DNA of 64,000 nucleotides from Oligoflexia bacterium. GTDB lineage: Bacteria > Bdellovibrionota > UBA1018. Below are positions 53,894 to 63,518 of this stretch, piece by piece. The DNA lies in NCBI GenBank assembly GCA_023701205.1, contig JAMPXJ010000022.1:1-64000 (forward strand), in the 5' to 3' direction. The notes below the pieces were generated by a model that saw nothing but the letters and a program-made list of their open reading frames with translations, was not told where the DNA came from and did no database searches. The position numbers were made by a program, and so were the translations under genes. How positions within the stretch are numbered: the first letter of the stretch is position 1; each line of letters begins with the position of its first letter.

Positions 53894-54711
53894 TGAAGAA
53901 AGCGGTTTCCTGCGCAGGGCTCGCGCTGATTGGCGCATGGTTCGCATCCCCGGCGGCGCAAGCTTATGTGCCGCCTTCGGGCTTCATCGTGAAGACGATG
54001 GCGGCCAAGCACACCGGGCCCAAAGGCGTCCGGGTTCGCAGCCTCGTCTCCAGCTTCGATGCCTCGAATCCCGCGCGCTTCCGGATCACCTCCGTCTTCG
54101 TCGCCGACGCCGGCCTGATCCGGAGCTGGGTTTTCGATGAGAGCGGACAGCAACTGTACGGAGGCGAGCGAAAGGTGGCTTCCGGTGGAGCGCCCGCCTC
54201 GGTGACGGCCCTGCTTTTCGACTCGCGCCTCGGCCGCGTGCAGGAGTCCCTCAGGAAGCTGGGTATCCCGCTCCGGACCGAAGAAGAGCTCCTCGCCCTC
54301 AAGGACGAGGAAGAACGCCGGTCCATCGAGGTCAGCTCGCTCGGTAGGTGGAAAAAATCCATCGCCTGGGTGCTCGGAGGCAAGGACACCAAGGCCGATG
54401 CCCAGCTTTGGGTCGAGAAGGACACTTTCCTGCCAATTCGTCTTCTTACCGAACTTCAGGACTCGGACGGGCCGCGCGAGGCGCAGTTCGAGAATTTCCG
54501 GTTTTATTCCGAGTTCCCGTTCCCGCGGCTGATCACCTGGGTCGTGAAGAACCAGGCGCTTTTCCGCGAGGAGCTCGTGGATTTCCTCGTGAATCCGCCC
54601 GAACTCAAGACGCTCCACCAGCCTTTTACCCCGGGATATACCGAGGCGGGGAACGCGGCGCCGAGCGCGGTGAGGGACCTGATCAGCGGTTACTTCGAGG
54701 CGCTGAGGTGA
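53890..54711 (+). CDS. Exported protein, unknown function
   Basis: The 273-aa protein has a signal peptide (about 1-25, ending PAAQAY). The mature chain is beta-rich with [14 protein letters not shown] and FENFRFY, which resemble the outer-membrane lipoprotein-sorting (LolA/LppX-like) half-barrel. That is only a suggestion. Position between galU and priA, with ATGA overlaps at both ends, means it is co-translated. It has no cysteines at the cleavage site, so it is not a lipoprotein. Confidence 0.6.
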   Translation: MMKKAVSCAGLALIGAWFASPAAQAYVPPSGFIVKTMAAKHTGPKGVRVRSLVSSFDASNPARFRITSVFVADAGLIRSWVFDESGQQLYGGERKVASGGAPASVTALLFDSRLGRVQESLRKLGIPLRTEEELLALKDEEERRSIEVSSLGRWKKSIAWVLGGKDTKADAQLWVEKDTFLPIRLLTELQDSDGPREAQFENFRFYSEFPFPRLITWVVKNQALFREELVDFLVNPPELKTLHQPFTPGYTEAGNAAPSAVRDLISGYFEALR

Positions 54712-56744
54712 CCTTGGGCCCTTGCAGCCATGTCCTTTCGGTGGCCGTTCCCCGGCCGCTCGACGGGCTTTTCACCTACAAAGTACCCGATTCGCTTTTG
54801 CCGGGAATCGAGGTGGGCGGCTGGGTAAAAGTCCCCTTCGGCCGCACGGTCACCCATGCCTTCGTGGTGGAGGCGCCCAAGCCGCTGACCGAAGCCCCGG
54901 CGGGGGTTCCACGCGAATCGCTCAAGGAGATCCTCGAAGTGGGCGGGCAGGGCGCGGTGCTCTCGCAGGAGGTGCTCGCCCTTTGCCGGTGGGCCAGCGA
55001 TTACTATTTCACTCCCATCGGCGAGGTGCTCAACTGCGCCGCTCCCGCGGCGGCGCTGGGCCTGCGAAACGCGGGAAAAAAAATCCGTCCGCTGCCTCCA
55101 CCGCGGGAGCGCGTGCGCGCGCACGCGCTGACGCCCTCGCAGCAGGAAGCGCTCGACCGGCTCGAGGCGGTGCGGAAGTCGGAGTCCCCCCTCAAGGTCG
55201 CGCTGCTTCATGGCGTGACCGGGAGCGGGAAGACGGAGATCTACATCGAGCTCGCCCGTCGGGCGCTCGACGAAGGCAAGGGGGTGATCCTTCTCGTCCC
55301 GGAGATCGCCTTGACTTCGCAGCTCCATCGCCGGTTCGAGGAAGGGCTCGGGGTCGCAGTGGGGCTTTGGCATTCGGCGGTCGCCGATGGCAAGCGGCGC
55401 GACCTGGGCGCCGCGCTCCGCAGCGGCGAGCTCCGGGTCGTCGTGGGCGCGCGCTCGGCCGTCTTCGCGCCGGTGCGGGAGCTTGGCCTGCTCGTGATCG
55501 ATGAGGAGCATGATCCGACTTACAAGCAGGAGGATCGCTTCCGTTATCACGCGCGCGATCTCGCCGTGGTCCGCGCGAAGCTCTCCGGCGCCTGCGTGGT
55601 GCTGGGTTCGGCCACCCCGAGCCTCGAGACGCGCGAACGTGTGCGCGAGGGCCGCTATACCGTGGCGCGGCTTCCGAACCGGATCGCCGCGGGCGGCCTT
55701 CCGGCGGTGGAGCTCGTGGATCTGCGGGATGAGGAAAAGATCGAAGGCACTCAGGCGGTGATGGCACGCAGGACCATCGACGCGATCCGTGAGACCGTGG
55801 CCGCGGGCGAGCAGGCGATGATCTTCCTCAACCGGCGCGGCTTCGCGAACTTCCTTCTATGCAAGGATTGCGGCGAGACCAGCGGTTGTCCCAACTGCTC
55901 CATCTCGCTCACCGTCCATCGCCGCCATACGGAGCTGCGCTGCCACGTGTGCGGTCATCAGGAACGCATCCCCGATACCTGCGCGAAATGCCAGGGTTTG
56001 GATCTCATTCCGGTGGGGGCGGGCACGGAAAGCCTGGAGGAGGAGCTTCCGAAGCTGCTGCCGGGAGTGCGGATCCTGCGTCTGGATCGCGATCAGATCA
56101 CCAGTACGACCCGTCTCGAAGCGGTCCTCAACGATTTCCGGGCCGGTAACGCTGACGTGCTGCTCGGGACCCAGATGCTCGTCAAGGGGCATGACTTCCC
56201 CAAGGTGACCCTGGTGGTGGTCGTCCTGGCGGATGCGCTTTTCCGCTGGCCGGATTTCCGGGCCCCCGAGCGCGCCTGCCAGGTCCTGCGGCAGGTGGCC
56301 GGCCGCGCGGGCCGCGGGGAGCGGCCCGGACGTGTGCTCGTCCAGACCTATGATCCGGATCATCCGGTGCTCCAGGTCCTGAGAGAAGCCCTGAGCGAGG
56401 AAACCTTCCTCGAAGGCGAACGCGAGCTGCGGGTCGCGCTGGGCTATCCTCCTTTCGGAAGGATGGCTCGTCTGCGATTCGAGCGGGGCTCGCAGGCCGA
56501 GGCGCGGGAGCATGCCGGGGCGGTGGCCGACGCGGTGATGGCGGGCGGCCTGACGGCCGGGGTGGACGTGCTCGGTCCGAGCGAAGCGTTTCTCGAACGG
56601 GCGAAAGGGATCTACCGCTGGGACGTGCTCCTGAAGGGGCGCGAGGTCCAGGGTCTCCAAAGGGCCATCCAGCGGGCGCGTGAATTTTGTGCGTCGCGGA
56701 AGTGGCATTTCCTGGTCGATGTCGATCCCCACGGGATAGGATAG
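54708..56744 (+). CDS. priA: Primosomal protein N' (replication restart helicase)
   Basis: The 678-aa 3'-5' helicase has the N-terminal DNA-binding domain ([16 protein letters not shown]), Walker [16 protein letters not shown] box ([11 protein letters not shown]), and the PriA zinc finger with eight cysteines (CKDC, CPNC, CHVC, CAKC) inside the helicase. [11 protein letters not shown] is motif VI. It restarts stalled replication forks. The GTG start overlaps the preceding stop. Confidence 0.95.
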   Translation: MTLGPCSHVLSVAVPRPLDGLFTYKVPDSLLPGIEVGGWVKVPFGRTVTHAFVVEAPKPLTEAPAGVPRESLKEILEVGGQGAVLSQEVLALCRWASDYYFTPIGEVLNCAAPAAALGLRNAGKKIRPLPPPRERVRAHALTPSQQEALDRLEAVRKSESPLKVALLHGVTGSGKTEIYIELARRALDEGKGVILLVPEIALTSQLHRRFEEGLGVAVGLWHSAVADGKRRDLGAALRSGELRVVVGARSAVFAPVRELGLLVIDEEHDPTYKQEDRFRYHARDLAVVRAKLSGACVVLGSATPSLETRERVREGRYTVARLPNRIAAGGLPAVELVDLRDEEKIEGTQAVMARRTIDAIRETVAAGEQAMIFLNRRGFANFLLCKDCGETSGCPNCSISLTVHRRHTELRCHVCGHQERIPDTCAKCQGLDLIPVGAGTESLEEELPKLLPGVRILRLDRDQITSTTRLEAVLNDFRAGNADVLLGTQMLVKGHDFPKVTLVVVVLADALFRWPDFRAPERACQVLRQVAGRAGRGERPGRVLVQTYDPDHPVLQVLREALSEETFLEGERELRVALGYPPFGRMARLRFERGSQAEAREHAGAVADAVMAGGLTAGVDVLGPSEAFLERAKGIYRWDVLLKGREVQGLQRAIQRAREFCASRKWHFLVDVDPHGIG

Positions 56745-56755
56745 GATCAGGGAAC

Positions 56756-57478
56756 ATGAGCAGGGACGCACTCGCCAAAACTCGGAAAAAGGTGCAGCAG
56801 GCGGTCGAAGCCGCCGAAGCGGAGTATCGGCGGCAGCTGCAGGTGAAGCGCATCGAGCTGGCGAGCGCCGGGCTCCGGGCCTATCAGCAGCGCCGGCACG
56901 CGGAGGCCGCGCGGAACTTCCACACCTACCTGAGGATCCTCGAGGACTGGAAAGGCTGCGGCGAAGGCGGACTGACCCCTTCGCTCTTCGACCCCAAGAA
57001 GGAGGCCGCCGAGCTCCTGCTCATCAGCGGCGTCTACTGGGACCTCGTAAAGCTCTATGACCGCACCAAATCGATCCAGAAGCAGAACGATTTTCTGCAT
57101 TATCTCGAAAAATACATTCTTTTTTCCAGGGGGATGCCTTTCCAAGGGCTCTGCGCCGAGACGCTGCGCAAGTACCTGGCCATCGAGAAGCCCCGGCATC
57201 GCGAGGATTTCAAGAACGCCTACAAGATGATCGCCGTGAACAAGTGCTTCATCGCCACCGCGCTCTGCGACCTGACGGACGTGGAGACCGTTCCGCGGCT
57301 TCGGGCCTTGCGCGACGACACTCTCGCGCGCACGTCCCTGGGCCGCTGGCTCACGCGGACCTATTACCGGGTAGGTCCCCCGGCCGCCTTCGTGGTCGAG
57401 CGCCTGCCCGAGCGCGCGCGTGCGCTCCTGGCGCGCGGCCTGGACCGGCTGGCGCGCTCATTGCCCGCCGCTCGTTAG
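56756..57478 (+). CDS. CFI-box protein with helical repeats
   Basis: The 240-aa protein has an N-terminal helical, TPR-like region (about 1-155, YRRQLQVKRIELASAG, AARNFHTYLRILEDWK). A C-terminal CFI-box follows: CFIATALCD (Cys164), then V..LRALRDDTLA..SLGRWLTRTYYRVGPPAA. In this family the CFIATA motif plus the R-rich helix is a conserved C-terminal module of unknown function. AGGGA precedes the start. It overlaps lepB by four bases at the 3' end. Confidence 0.75.
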   Translation: MSRDALAKTRKKVQQAVEAAEAEYRRQLQVKRIELASAGLRAYQQRRHAEAARNFHTYLRILEDWKGCGEGGLTPSLFDPKKEAAELLLISGVYWDLVKLYDRTKSIQKQNDFLHYLEKYILFSRGMPFQGLCAETLRKYLAIEKPRHREDFKNAYKMIAVNKCFIATALCDLTDVETVPRLRALRDDTLARTSLGRWLTRTYYRVGPPAAFVVERLPERARALLARGLDRLARSLPAAR

Positions 57479-58260
57479 TGCAGCACGTCCCCGATGCGAT
57501 CGGGCCGGAAGATGAACTGTCCTTCGGAGAAGTTCAGCCAGAAGGAAAGCCAGATGACCATGGCCTTGCCCTTCACGTTCCGCATCGGAACGAAGCCCCA
57601 GAAGCGCGAGTCGTTGGAGAAATCGCGGTTGTCGCCCATCACGAAAAGGCTGTCGGTCGGGACCGTGATCGGGCCGTGCGTCTCGCCCATGTAGTTGTTC
57701 TTGTCGAGCATGATCCAGTGATCCTGCTTGTCCAGGTGCTCGGTGTAGAGATCCAGGTTCGCCGGGCTGTACTTGGGATCATCGAGCGCCTTGAAGATCC
57801 TGTCCGAGTCCGGACCCGTAACCAGGTCGCGCGCCTGAGCGACGTTATTGATATAAAGCACCTTGTTGCGGATCTCGACGGTGTCGCCGGGCACGCCGAC
57901 CACCCGTTTGATGTAATAGAAGCTCTCGTCCTTGGGGAACATGAAGACGATGATATCGCCGCGCTTGGGCGGCTCCCGCTTGATCATGTAGACCGGGCTG
58001 CCGGTGAGCAGATCGGAAAACGGCACCTTGAAGCCGTAGGCGAACTTGTTGACGAAGATATGGTCACCGATGAGCAGAGTCGGGATCATCGAGCCCGAAG
58101 GGATCTTGAAGGCCTCGATGATGCTCGAACGGATCATGAAGACGATCAGCAACGCGAGGCCGAGCGACGTGACGTTCTCAATCAGCCAGCGGGAACGCTT
58201 CGAGGCGGGAGAAGATGAAGAGGGAACAGGGGGGTGATTTGTACCGCCGGTTTCTGCCAT
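57475..58260 (-). CDS. lepB: Signal peptidase I
   Basis: The 261-aa membrane protease has a Ser-rich, Pro-rich N-terminus, one or two helices (about 30-48), the catalytic Ser57 in PSGSMIPTL and the general-base Lys118 in YYIKRVVGVPGD. VMGDNRDFSNDSR is box E. It cleaves exported preproteins. It is on the opposite strand from the flanking genes. An internal insertion of about 50 residues before VPTDSLFVMGDN makes it longer than the minimal form. Confidence 0.93.
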   Translation of the reverse strand: MAETGGTNHPPVPSSSSPASKRSRWLIENVTSLGLALLIVFMIRSSIIEAFKIPSGSMIPTLLIGDHIFVNKFAYGFKVPFSDLLTGSPVYMIKREPPKRGDIIVFMFPKDESFYYIKRVVGVPGDTVEIRNKVLYINNVAQARDLVTGPDSDRIFKALDDPKYSPANLDLYTEHLDKQDHWIMLDKNNYMGETHGPITVPTDSLFVMGDNRDFSNDSRFWGFVPMRNVKGKAMVIWLSFWLNFSEGQFIFRPDRIGDVLH

Positions 58261-58313
58261 AGTGGGAGTACGATAACCTGTATTGTTCCGAAATTGTAGG
58301 TTAAAACCCTCGC

Positions 58314-59390
58314 ATGAAGACCCTGGACCGGTATCTGGCCGGTATTTTCCTGAAAAATTTCTTCCTGGCGGCGCTCGCCTTGACGACGCTTTTTATTTTT
58401 CAGGCCTTCATGGGCGATCTTTTCAATCATTCCTATCCGAGCGAGCAGTTGCTGGTCTACCATCTCTTGGCGTTGCCGCAGGTGCTGGTGCAGATGATGC
58501 CGCCGGCCGTCCTGCTGGCGACGGTACTGACGCTCTCGGCGTTGAACCGCAGCAACGAGTTGACCGCGTGCCATGCCATCGGTCTCGGGATCAGGCGGAT
58601 CGTGGGGCTCCTGCTTTCGATCGTCTTCATTGTCTGCTGCGTCATCCTCGTCATGGAGGACCGGATCCTGCCGCCGACCTTCAAGAAGAGGACCTCCTAC
58701 TACTGGAGAGTGATGAAGAAGCGGCCCGACTTCTTCCTCGACATCAAGCAGGACAAGATCTGGTACCGCTCGAAGAATCTGATCTACAATCTCCAGGTTT
58801 TCGACACCCACACGAACACGATCCGAGGCATGTCGGTCTATACGTTCGATGAGGATTTCAACCTGGTGGAGGTCGTGGACGCGGAGAAGGCCTCGTACTC
58901 TTCCCAGGGGTGGAAGCTCGGCAAGGGTACCGTCACGGTCTTTTCTCCCGACGATCCGTTTCCGCTGACCAAGGGCTTCACCGAGAAGGATCTGATCATT
59001 CCGGAAACGCCGAAGGACTTCCGCGAAATCGAGAAGGAAGTGGACGGCCTGAGGCTCAAGGAGCTTTTCCGCTATATCGCGCGGGTGAGGCAGGCGGGCG
59101 CCGATACCAAGCGCTACGAGGTGAACTTCCACTCCAAGATCAGCCTGAGCTTTATCCCGCTCGTCATGTGCGTGCTGGCCGTTCCTTTTTCGGTGCGCAA
59201 CCGGCGCGAAGGGGGCTTGGCCAAGGATCTGGGCCTCTGTCTCGGGCTCACGCTTTTCTATTGGATTTTCTATTCGGTCGGATTATCTCTGGGAACGAAT
59301 GGCGCGTTGCCCCCCTGGCTTGCCGCCTGGCTTCCCAGCGCGGCTTTCGCGGCTCTGGCGGCCGGGCTGATCGCGCGCCGGAATTCCTGA
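58314..59390 (+). CDS. lptG: LptG/LptF-family lipopolysaccharide export permease
   Basis: The 358-aa permease has helices at about 14-34, 58-80, 98-118 and 277-355, with a periplasmic jellyroll between. The opening LDRYLAGIFLKNF is typical of LptG/LptF. It would extract LPS from the inner membrane with LptB. Only one of the two paralogues is here, so LptG versus LptF is a guess. It is followed one base later by def. Confidence 0.8.
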   Translation: MKTLDRYLAGIFLKNFFLAALALTTLFIFQAFMGDLFNHSYPSEQLLVYHLLALPQVLVQMMPPAVLLATVLTLSALNRSNELTACHAIGLGIRRIVGLLLSIVFIVCCVILVMEDRILPPTFKKRTSYYWRVMKKRPDFFLDIKQDKIWYRSKNLIYNLQVFDTHTNTIRGMSVYTFDEDFNLVEVVDAEKASYSSQGWKLGKGTVTVFSPDDPFPLTKGFTEKDLIIPETPKDFREIEKEVDGLRLKELFRYIARVRQAGADTKRYEVNFHSKISLSFIPLVMCVLAVPFSVRNRREGGLAKDLGLCLGLTLFYWIFYSVGLSLGTNGALPPWLAAWLPSAAFAALAAGLIARRNS

Positions 59391-59391
59391 A

Positions 59392-60030
59392 ATGGCGAAA
59401 CTGAAGATCTACAAATTCCCTGACCTGGTTCTCGCGCAGAAGGCCGTTCCGATCCCGCGGGTCGAGAAGTCGATGCACAAGCTCGCCGATGACATGCTGG
59501 AGACGATGTACTTCTCTCCGGGCATCGGCCTTGCCGCCAATCAGGTGGGGATTCTCCAGCGCATCCTGGTGATCGACACGGATTACGAAATGGAGGAGCT
59601 GTCCGAGGATGCCGCCGAGCGTGGCGAGAAGCCGCCGGTCGAAGGCGAAGTCGTCAACGGAGTGCTGATCCGGAACAAAAAGCCGCGCATCATCATCAAT
59701 CCCGAGATCGTTCTTCGGGAGGGCAGCGTTCTTTTCGAGGAGGGCTGCCTTTCGGTGCCGGAGTTCACGGCCGAGGTGAAGCGCTCCGAGAAGCTCAAGC
59801 TGCAGTTTCAGGATATCGATGGGGTGACCCGGACGCTCGACGCCGAGGGCCTCCTCGCCATCGCGATCCAGCACGAGATGGACCACCTCGAGGGCAAGCT
59901 CTTCATTGACCGCTTGAGCCCGCTCAAAAAAGAGGTGGTCCGCAAGCGCCTCCGCAAGGAGCGCGCCGAGCGCGAGGCCGGCGATCTGGAAAGTCTCGCG
60001 GCCGCCGCCCCGAAGAAAAAGGGATTCTGA
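59392..60030 (+). CDS. def: Peptide deformylase
   Basis: The 212-aa metalloenzyme removes the N-terminal formyl group. It has GIGLAANQVG (motif 1), EEGCLSVP (motif 2) and QHEMDHLEG (motif 3) with the metal cysteine and histidines. An insertion of about 20 residues (about 67-92, EELSEDAAERGEKPPVEGEV) and a basic C-terminal tail set it apart from the minimal form. It is directly upstream of fmt, its functional partner. Confidence 0.94.
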   Translation: MAKLKIYKFPDLVLAQKAVPIPRVEKSMHKLADDMLETMYFSPGIGLAANQVGILQRILVIDTDYEMEELSEDAAERGEKPPVEGEVVNGVLIRNKKPRIIINPEIVLREGSVLFEEGCLSVPEFTAEVKRSEKLKLQFQDIDGVTRTLDAEGLLAIAIQHEMDHLEGKLFIDRLSPLKKEVVRKRLRKERAEREAGDLESLAAAAPKKKGF

Positions 60031-60033
60031 GCC

Positions 60034-61002
60034 ATGCTTCGCGTGGTTTTCATGGGAACGCCCGAGTTTGCCGTGCCGGCGCTCGAAGCCGTGCGCTCCC
60101 GTCACGAGATCGTGGCGGTGTACACGCAGGCGGACAAGCCGGTCGGACGCGGCCTGGGCCTGCGGCCACCGCCCGTGAAATCCAAGGCGCTCGAGCTGGG
60201 TTTGCCGGTTTTTCAGCCCGAGAAGCTCACCGACGCAGGAGAGTTCGACAAGCTCGCGGCCCTGCGGCCCGACATCATCATCGTCGTCGCCTACGGCAAG
60301 ATCCTGCGGCGGAACATTCTCGAGCTGCCGCGGCTGGGCTGCGTGAACATCCATTCCTCGCTGCTTCCGCGCTGGAGGGGCGCCGCCCCGATCCAGTGGG
60401 CCATCCTCGCCGGCGATCGCGAATCGGGCGTAACGACCATGCACCTGGTCGAGGAACTGGATGCCGGGGATATCCTGCTGCAGGCCCGCACGCCGATCAG
60501 CGCCGAGGATACCGCGGGTAGCCTGCATGACCGGCTTGCGAAGATGGGGTCCGAGCTGATCCTTCCCACGCTCGAAGGCCTTGAGCAGGGCACGCTGCGG
60601 GGTGTTTCCCAGGACGCTTCTCAGGTCACCCATGCTTCCAAGCTGACCAAGGAGATGGAATGGCTCGATCCCGCCCAAAGCGCGCGCGAGCTCGAACTGC
60701 GGGTCCGAGGCCTGTCTCCGTGGCCCGGCACGAGCCTTTGGGTGAAGGGTGATTCCGCGGGGCAGCGACTGAAGGTGAAAAAAGCCCGGCTGCGCGAGGA
60801 TATCCAGGGACCTGAAGGCAAGATCTTCGAAAGAGCGGGGATGCTCCTGCTCGGCACGCGCCAGGGCTCACTCGAGCTGGTGCTGACCCAATGGGAGGGG
60901 AAGAAAGAGGTCGACGCGGGAGCGTTCCTGAATGGATTGCGCGGAAAAGGGGAATCGCTTCCCCTTGCGATCGGCTTTCCCGGCCCGGGCACTTCGGGGT
61001 AA
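60034..61002 (+). CDS. fmt: Methionyl-tRNA formyltransferase
   Basis: The 322-aa enzyme formylates initiator Met-tRNA. FMGTPEFAVPALEAV, VNIHSSLLPRWRGAAPIQWAI and GVTTMHLVEELDAGDILLQ are the folate and catalytic signatures, and the C-terminal OB-like domain (from about 210) recognises the tRNA. The def-fmt pairing is the normal one. It is three bases after def. Confidence 0.95.
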   Translation: MLRVVFMGTPEFAVPALEAVRSRHEIVAVYTQADKPVGRGLGLRPPPVKSKALELGLPVFQPEKLTDAGEFDKLAALRPDIIIVVAYGKILRRNILELPRLGCVNIHSSLLPRWRGAAPIQWAILAGDRESGVTTMHLVEELDAGDILLQARTPISAEDTAGSLHDRLAKMGSELILPTLEGLEQGTLRGVSQDASQVTHASKLTKEMEWLDPAQSARELELRVRGLSPWPGTSLWVKGDSAGQRLKVKKARLREDIQGPEGKIFERAGMLLLGTRQGSLELVLTQWEGKKEVDAGAFLNGLRGKGESLPLAIGFPGPGTSG

Positions 61003-61011
61003 GATCGCGCT

Positions 61012-61689
61012 ATGCCGAAAACCGCACGTTCCCGAGCCCTGATCGCTCCTTCGATTCTTTCCGCCGATTTCTCCCGGCTTGCCGAGGAGATCCGCGAAGT
61101 GGAGCGCGCGGGCGCTGATTGGCTGCATGTCGACGTCATGGATGGGCACTTCGTCCCGAACCTGACGGTGGGGCCGCTGGTCGTCGAGGCGATCCGGCCT
61201 TGCACCCAGCTTCCGCTCGATTGCCATCTCATGGTCGCGCGTCCCGAGGACTGGATCGAGGGTTTCGCGAAGGCCGGCGCCTCGGTGATCACCGTGCACG
61301 CCGAGGCGACCGCGCACCTGGACCGCCTGCTCAACCGCATTCGCGAAAGCGGCTGCAAGGCGGGGGTTTCAATCAATCCCGGCACCTCGCTCGCGGCCAT
61401 CGAAGAGGTGCTGGAGCTCGTCGATCTCGTGCTGGTGATGAGCGTGAATCCGGGTTTCGGCGGGCAAAAGTTCATCGAAGGCGCGCTCTCGAAGGTCGAG
61501 CGCCTGGCCGAGCTGCGCGATTCACGGGTCGGGCCGGGCTTCCTGATCGAGGTCGACGGCGGCGTGACCGCCGAGAATATCGGGAGGCTCTCGCGTGCCG
61601 GGGCCGATGTCTTCGTCGCAGGCAACGCGGTATTCGGGCCCAAGGATCGCAAAAAAGCGCTGGCCGCCCTGCGCGCGGCCCTCCGCTGA
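61012..61689 (+). CDS. rpe: Ribulose-phosphate 3-epimerase
   Basis: The 225-aa TIM-barrel enzyme interconverts ribulose-5-phosphate and xylulose-5-phosphate. LIAPSILSADFSRL, WLHVDVMDGHFVPNLTVGP, DCHLMV, MSVNPGFGGQKF and EVDGGV are the metal and phosphate-binding signatures. It begins nine bases after fmt and probably belongs to the same transcript. Confidence 0.95.
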   Translation: MPKTARSRALIAPSILSADFSRLAEEIREVERAGADWLHVDVMDGHFVPNLTVGPLVVEAIRPCTQLPLDCHLMVARPEDWIEGFAKAGASVITVHAEATAHLDRLLNRIRESGCKAGVSINPGTSLAAIEEVLELVDLVLVMSVNPGFGGQKFIEGALSKVERLAELRDSRVGPGFLIEVDGGVTAENIGRLSRAGADVFVAGNAVFGPKDRKKALAALRAALR

Positions 61690-61704
61690 AGAAAAGGTGA
61701 CATC

Positions 61705-63222
61705 ATGAAGACGCTCAAGATCGGGGCCAAGCCCCTTACCCTCGAAGAAGTCCGCGAAGTCGCCGAGCTGGGCCGCAAGGTCGAGCTCGCGCCGGTTGCG
61801 GTCGCGAAGATCAAGCGCGCCCACGAGTTCCTGGTCTCCATGGTCGAGAGCGGGGAGACCTTCTACGGAATCAACACGGGCTTCGGTCTGCTTTCGAGTG
61901 TTCGCATCAAGGACGCGGATATCGAGACGCTCCAGTACAACCTGCTGCGCTCCCACGCCTGCGGAGTGGGGCCGTATCTCGAGGACCGCTTCGTGCGGGC
62001 GATGCTCCTGCTTCGAGCGGCCAATCTGGCCCAGGGCCATTCGGGCGTGAGCCTGAAGCTGGTGAAACAGATCCTCGGGCTTCTGAACCAGGGCATCTGC
62101 CCCCTCATCCCCGAGCAGGGTTCGGTGGGCGCGAGCGGGGATCTCGCGCCGCTCGCGCACCTCGCGCTCGTCCTGATCGGCGAAGGCCGCGCGCGCCGCA
62201 AGGGTCGCGAGATGGCCGGCGCGCAGGCGCTCAAGGCCGCGGGTCTCAAGCCGATCCGCCTCGGTCCGAAGGAAGGCCTGGCGCTCATCAACGGCACCCA
62301 GTTCATGACCGCGATCGGGGCACTGACCTTGCTCGAAGCCGAGAGTCTCGCCGATATCGCCGATCTCACCGGCGCGATGACCGTCGAGGCGCTGCGCGGG
62401 ACCGAAACCGCCTTCGAACCCGAGATCCATGCCGTGCGGCCCCATCCGGGACAGGTCGCGACGGCGAAGCACATGCGGTCGATCCTGCTCTCGGGCGGCG
62501 GCAAGAGCGAGATCGCGCTCAGCCACGAGAACTGCGGCAAGGTGCAGGATCCCTACAGCCTGCGCTGCATTCCCCAGGTGCATGGAGCCTCGCGCGACGC
62601 CTTCGCGTTCGTGCGGCAGGTGCTCGAGCGCGAAGTCAATGCCGTGACCGACAATCCGCTGCTCTTCCCCGATTCGAAAAAGATCCTGAGCGGCGGCAAC
62701 TTCCACGGGCAGATCGTGGCGATCGCGATGGACCTGCTTTCGATCTCGCTCGCGGAGCTCGCCAGCATCTCCGAACAGCGCCTGGAGAAGCTCGTCAATC
62801 CCGCGATCTCCGAGCTTCCCGCGTTCCTCACGAAGAAGGGAGGCCTCAACAGCGGCTTCATGATCGTGCAGGTCGCGGCGGCGAGCATTGTTTCGGAGAA
62901 CAAGACGCTGGCCCATCCGGCGAGCGTCGATACGATACCGACCTCCGCCGACAAGGAGGACCACGTGAGCATGGGTGCCTGGGCGGCCCGCAAGGCGGCG
63001 CGCATCCTCGTCAACGCGCGCCGGGTGCTGGCGATGGAACTCCTGGCGAGCGCGCAGGGGATCGACTTCCTTCGTCCCATGAGGACTTCGAAGGTCCTCG
63101 AGGAGCTGCATCGGCGCGTGCGCAAGCTCGTTCCGAAGATGGAGGAGGATCGGGTCTTCCATCCCGATATCCTCGCGATCGAGAGGCTGCTGGCGTCCGG
63201 TGAGCTGACGGAGCTGAGATAG
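61705..63222 (+). CDS. hutH: Histidine ammonia-lyase
   Basis: The 505-aa lyase turns histidine into urocanate. GSVGASGDLAPLAHLAL contains the Ala-Ser-Gly (143-145) that cyclises to the MIO cofactor. GINTGFG and QDPYSLRCIPQVHG support HAL over other aromatic amino-acid lyases. No hutU/I/G genes follow, unless the arginase-family gene at 27547-28593 is a formimidoylglutamase. A GGTGA site precedes the ATG. Confidence 0.93.
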   Translation: MKTLKIGAKPLTLEEVREVAELGRKVELAPVAVAKIKRAHEFLVSMVESGETFYGINTGFGLLSSVRIKDADIETLQYNLLRSHACGVGPYLEDRFVRAMLLLRAANLAQGHSGVSLKLVKQILGLLNQGICPLIPEQGSVGASGDLAPLAHLALVLIGEGRARRKGREMAGAQALKAAGLKPIRLGPKEGLALINGTQFMTAIGALTLLEAESLADIADLTGAMTVEALRGTETAFEPEIHAVRPHPGQVATAKHMRSILLSGGGKSEIALSHENCGKVQDPYSLRCIPQVHGASRDAFAFVRQVLEREVNAVTDNPLLFPDSKKILSGGNFHGQIVAIAMDLLSISLAELASISEQRLEKLVNPAISELPAFLTKKGGLNSGFMIVQVAAASIVSENKTLAHPASVDTIPTSADKEDHVSMGAWAARKAARILVNARRVLAMELLASAQGIDFLRPMRTSKVLEELHRRVRKLVPKMEEDRVFHPDILAIERLLASGELTELR

Positions 63223-63434
63223 GTATTTTCGTCGGAGTTATTTGCAGCTGTCGAGCTCTTGGACAGCGAGCCGCGCGGGCGAGGCCGATTTCCCTGCGAT
63301 TTCGCCCCCTGTGTCAGGGGTATGCCTCTTGTAACTCTTGTCCCTTGGATGCGGACTTCAGGAAGAGTTTGCGCCAATCCTTCACCGAGTCGGCCCTGCT
63401 AACCTGGGGACTGGGGGTCGATTGGGTGGAAAAG
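63223..63434 (+). ncRNA. Structured 3' region after hutH, candidate small RNA
   Basis: This stretch of about 210 bases has no plausible protein gene. It contains GCTGTC-N9-GACAGC (63247-63267) and CCCCTG-TGT-CAGGGG (63306-63320), and leads directly into a strong terminator. It could be an RNA gene or simply a structured untranslated tail of the hutH transcript. No known RNA family is recognised and no separate promoter was found. Confidence 0.3.
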
Positions 63435-63489
63435 AAGACCGGCAATCGGGGTAATCAACGCTTGCGTTGATCCGACTGCCGGTCTTTTT
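63435..63489 (+). terminator. Strong branched terminator (bidirectional)
   Basis: AAGACCGGCA (63435-63444) pairs with TGCCGGTCTT (63477-63486). An inner ATCAACGC-TT-GCGTTGAT hairpin (63454-63471) lies between, followed by a T run. The stem starts with A's that give a T tract on the other strand, so it may also serve the minus-strand gene that ends at 63519. Confidence 0.85.
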
Positions 63490-63518
63490 CATTTCCTATT
63501 TAAGAATGAAATTGAAAA

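Noticed and set aside
63400..63433. G-rich runs before the hutH terminator as a quadruplex
   Set aside because: Only three runs of three or more G are present with an uneven loop, so a stable four-stranded structure is not supported.
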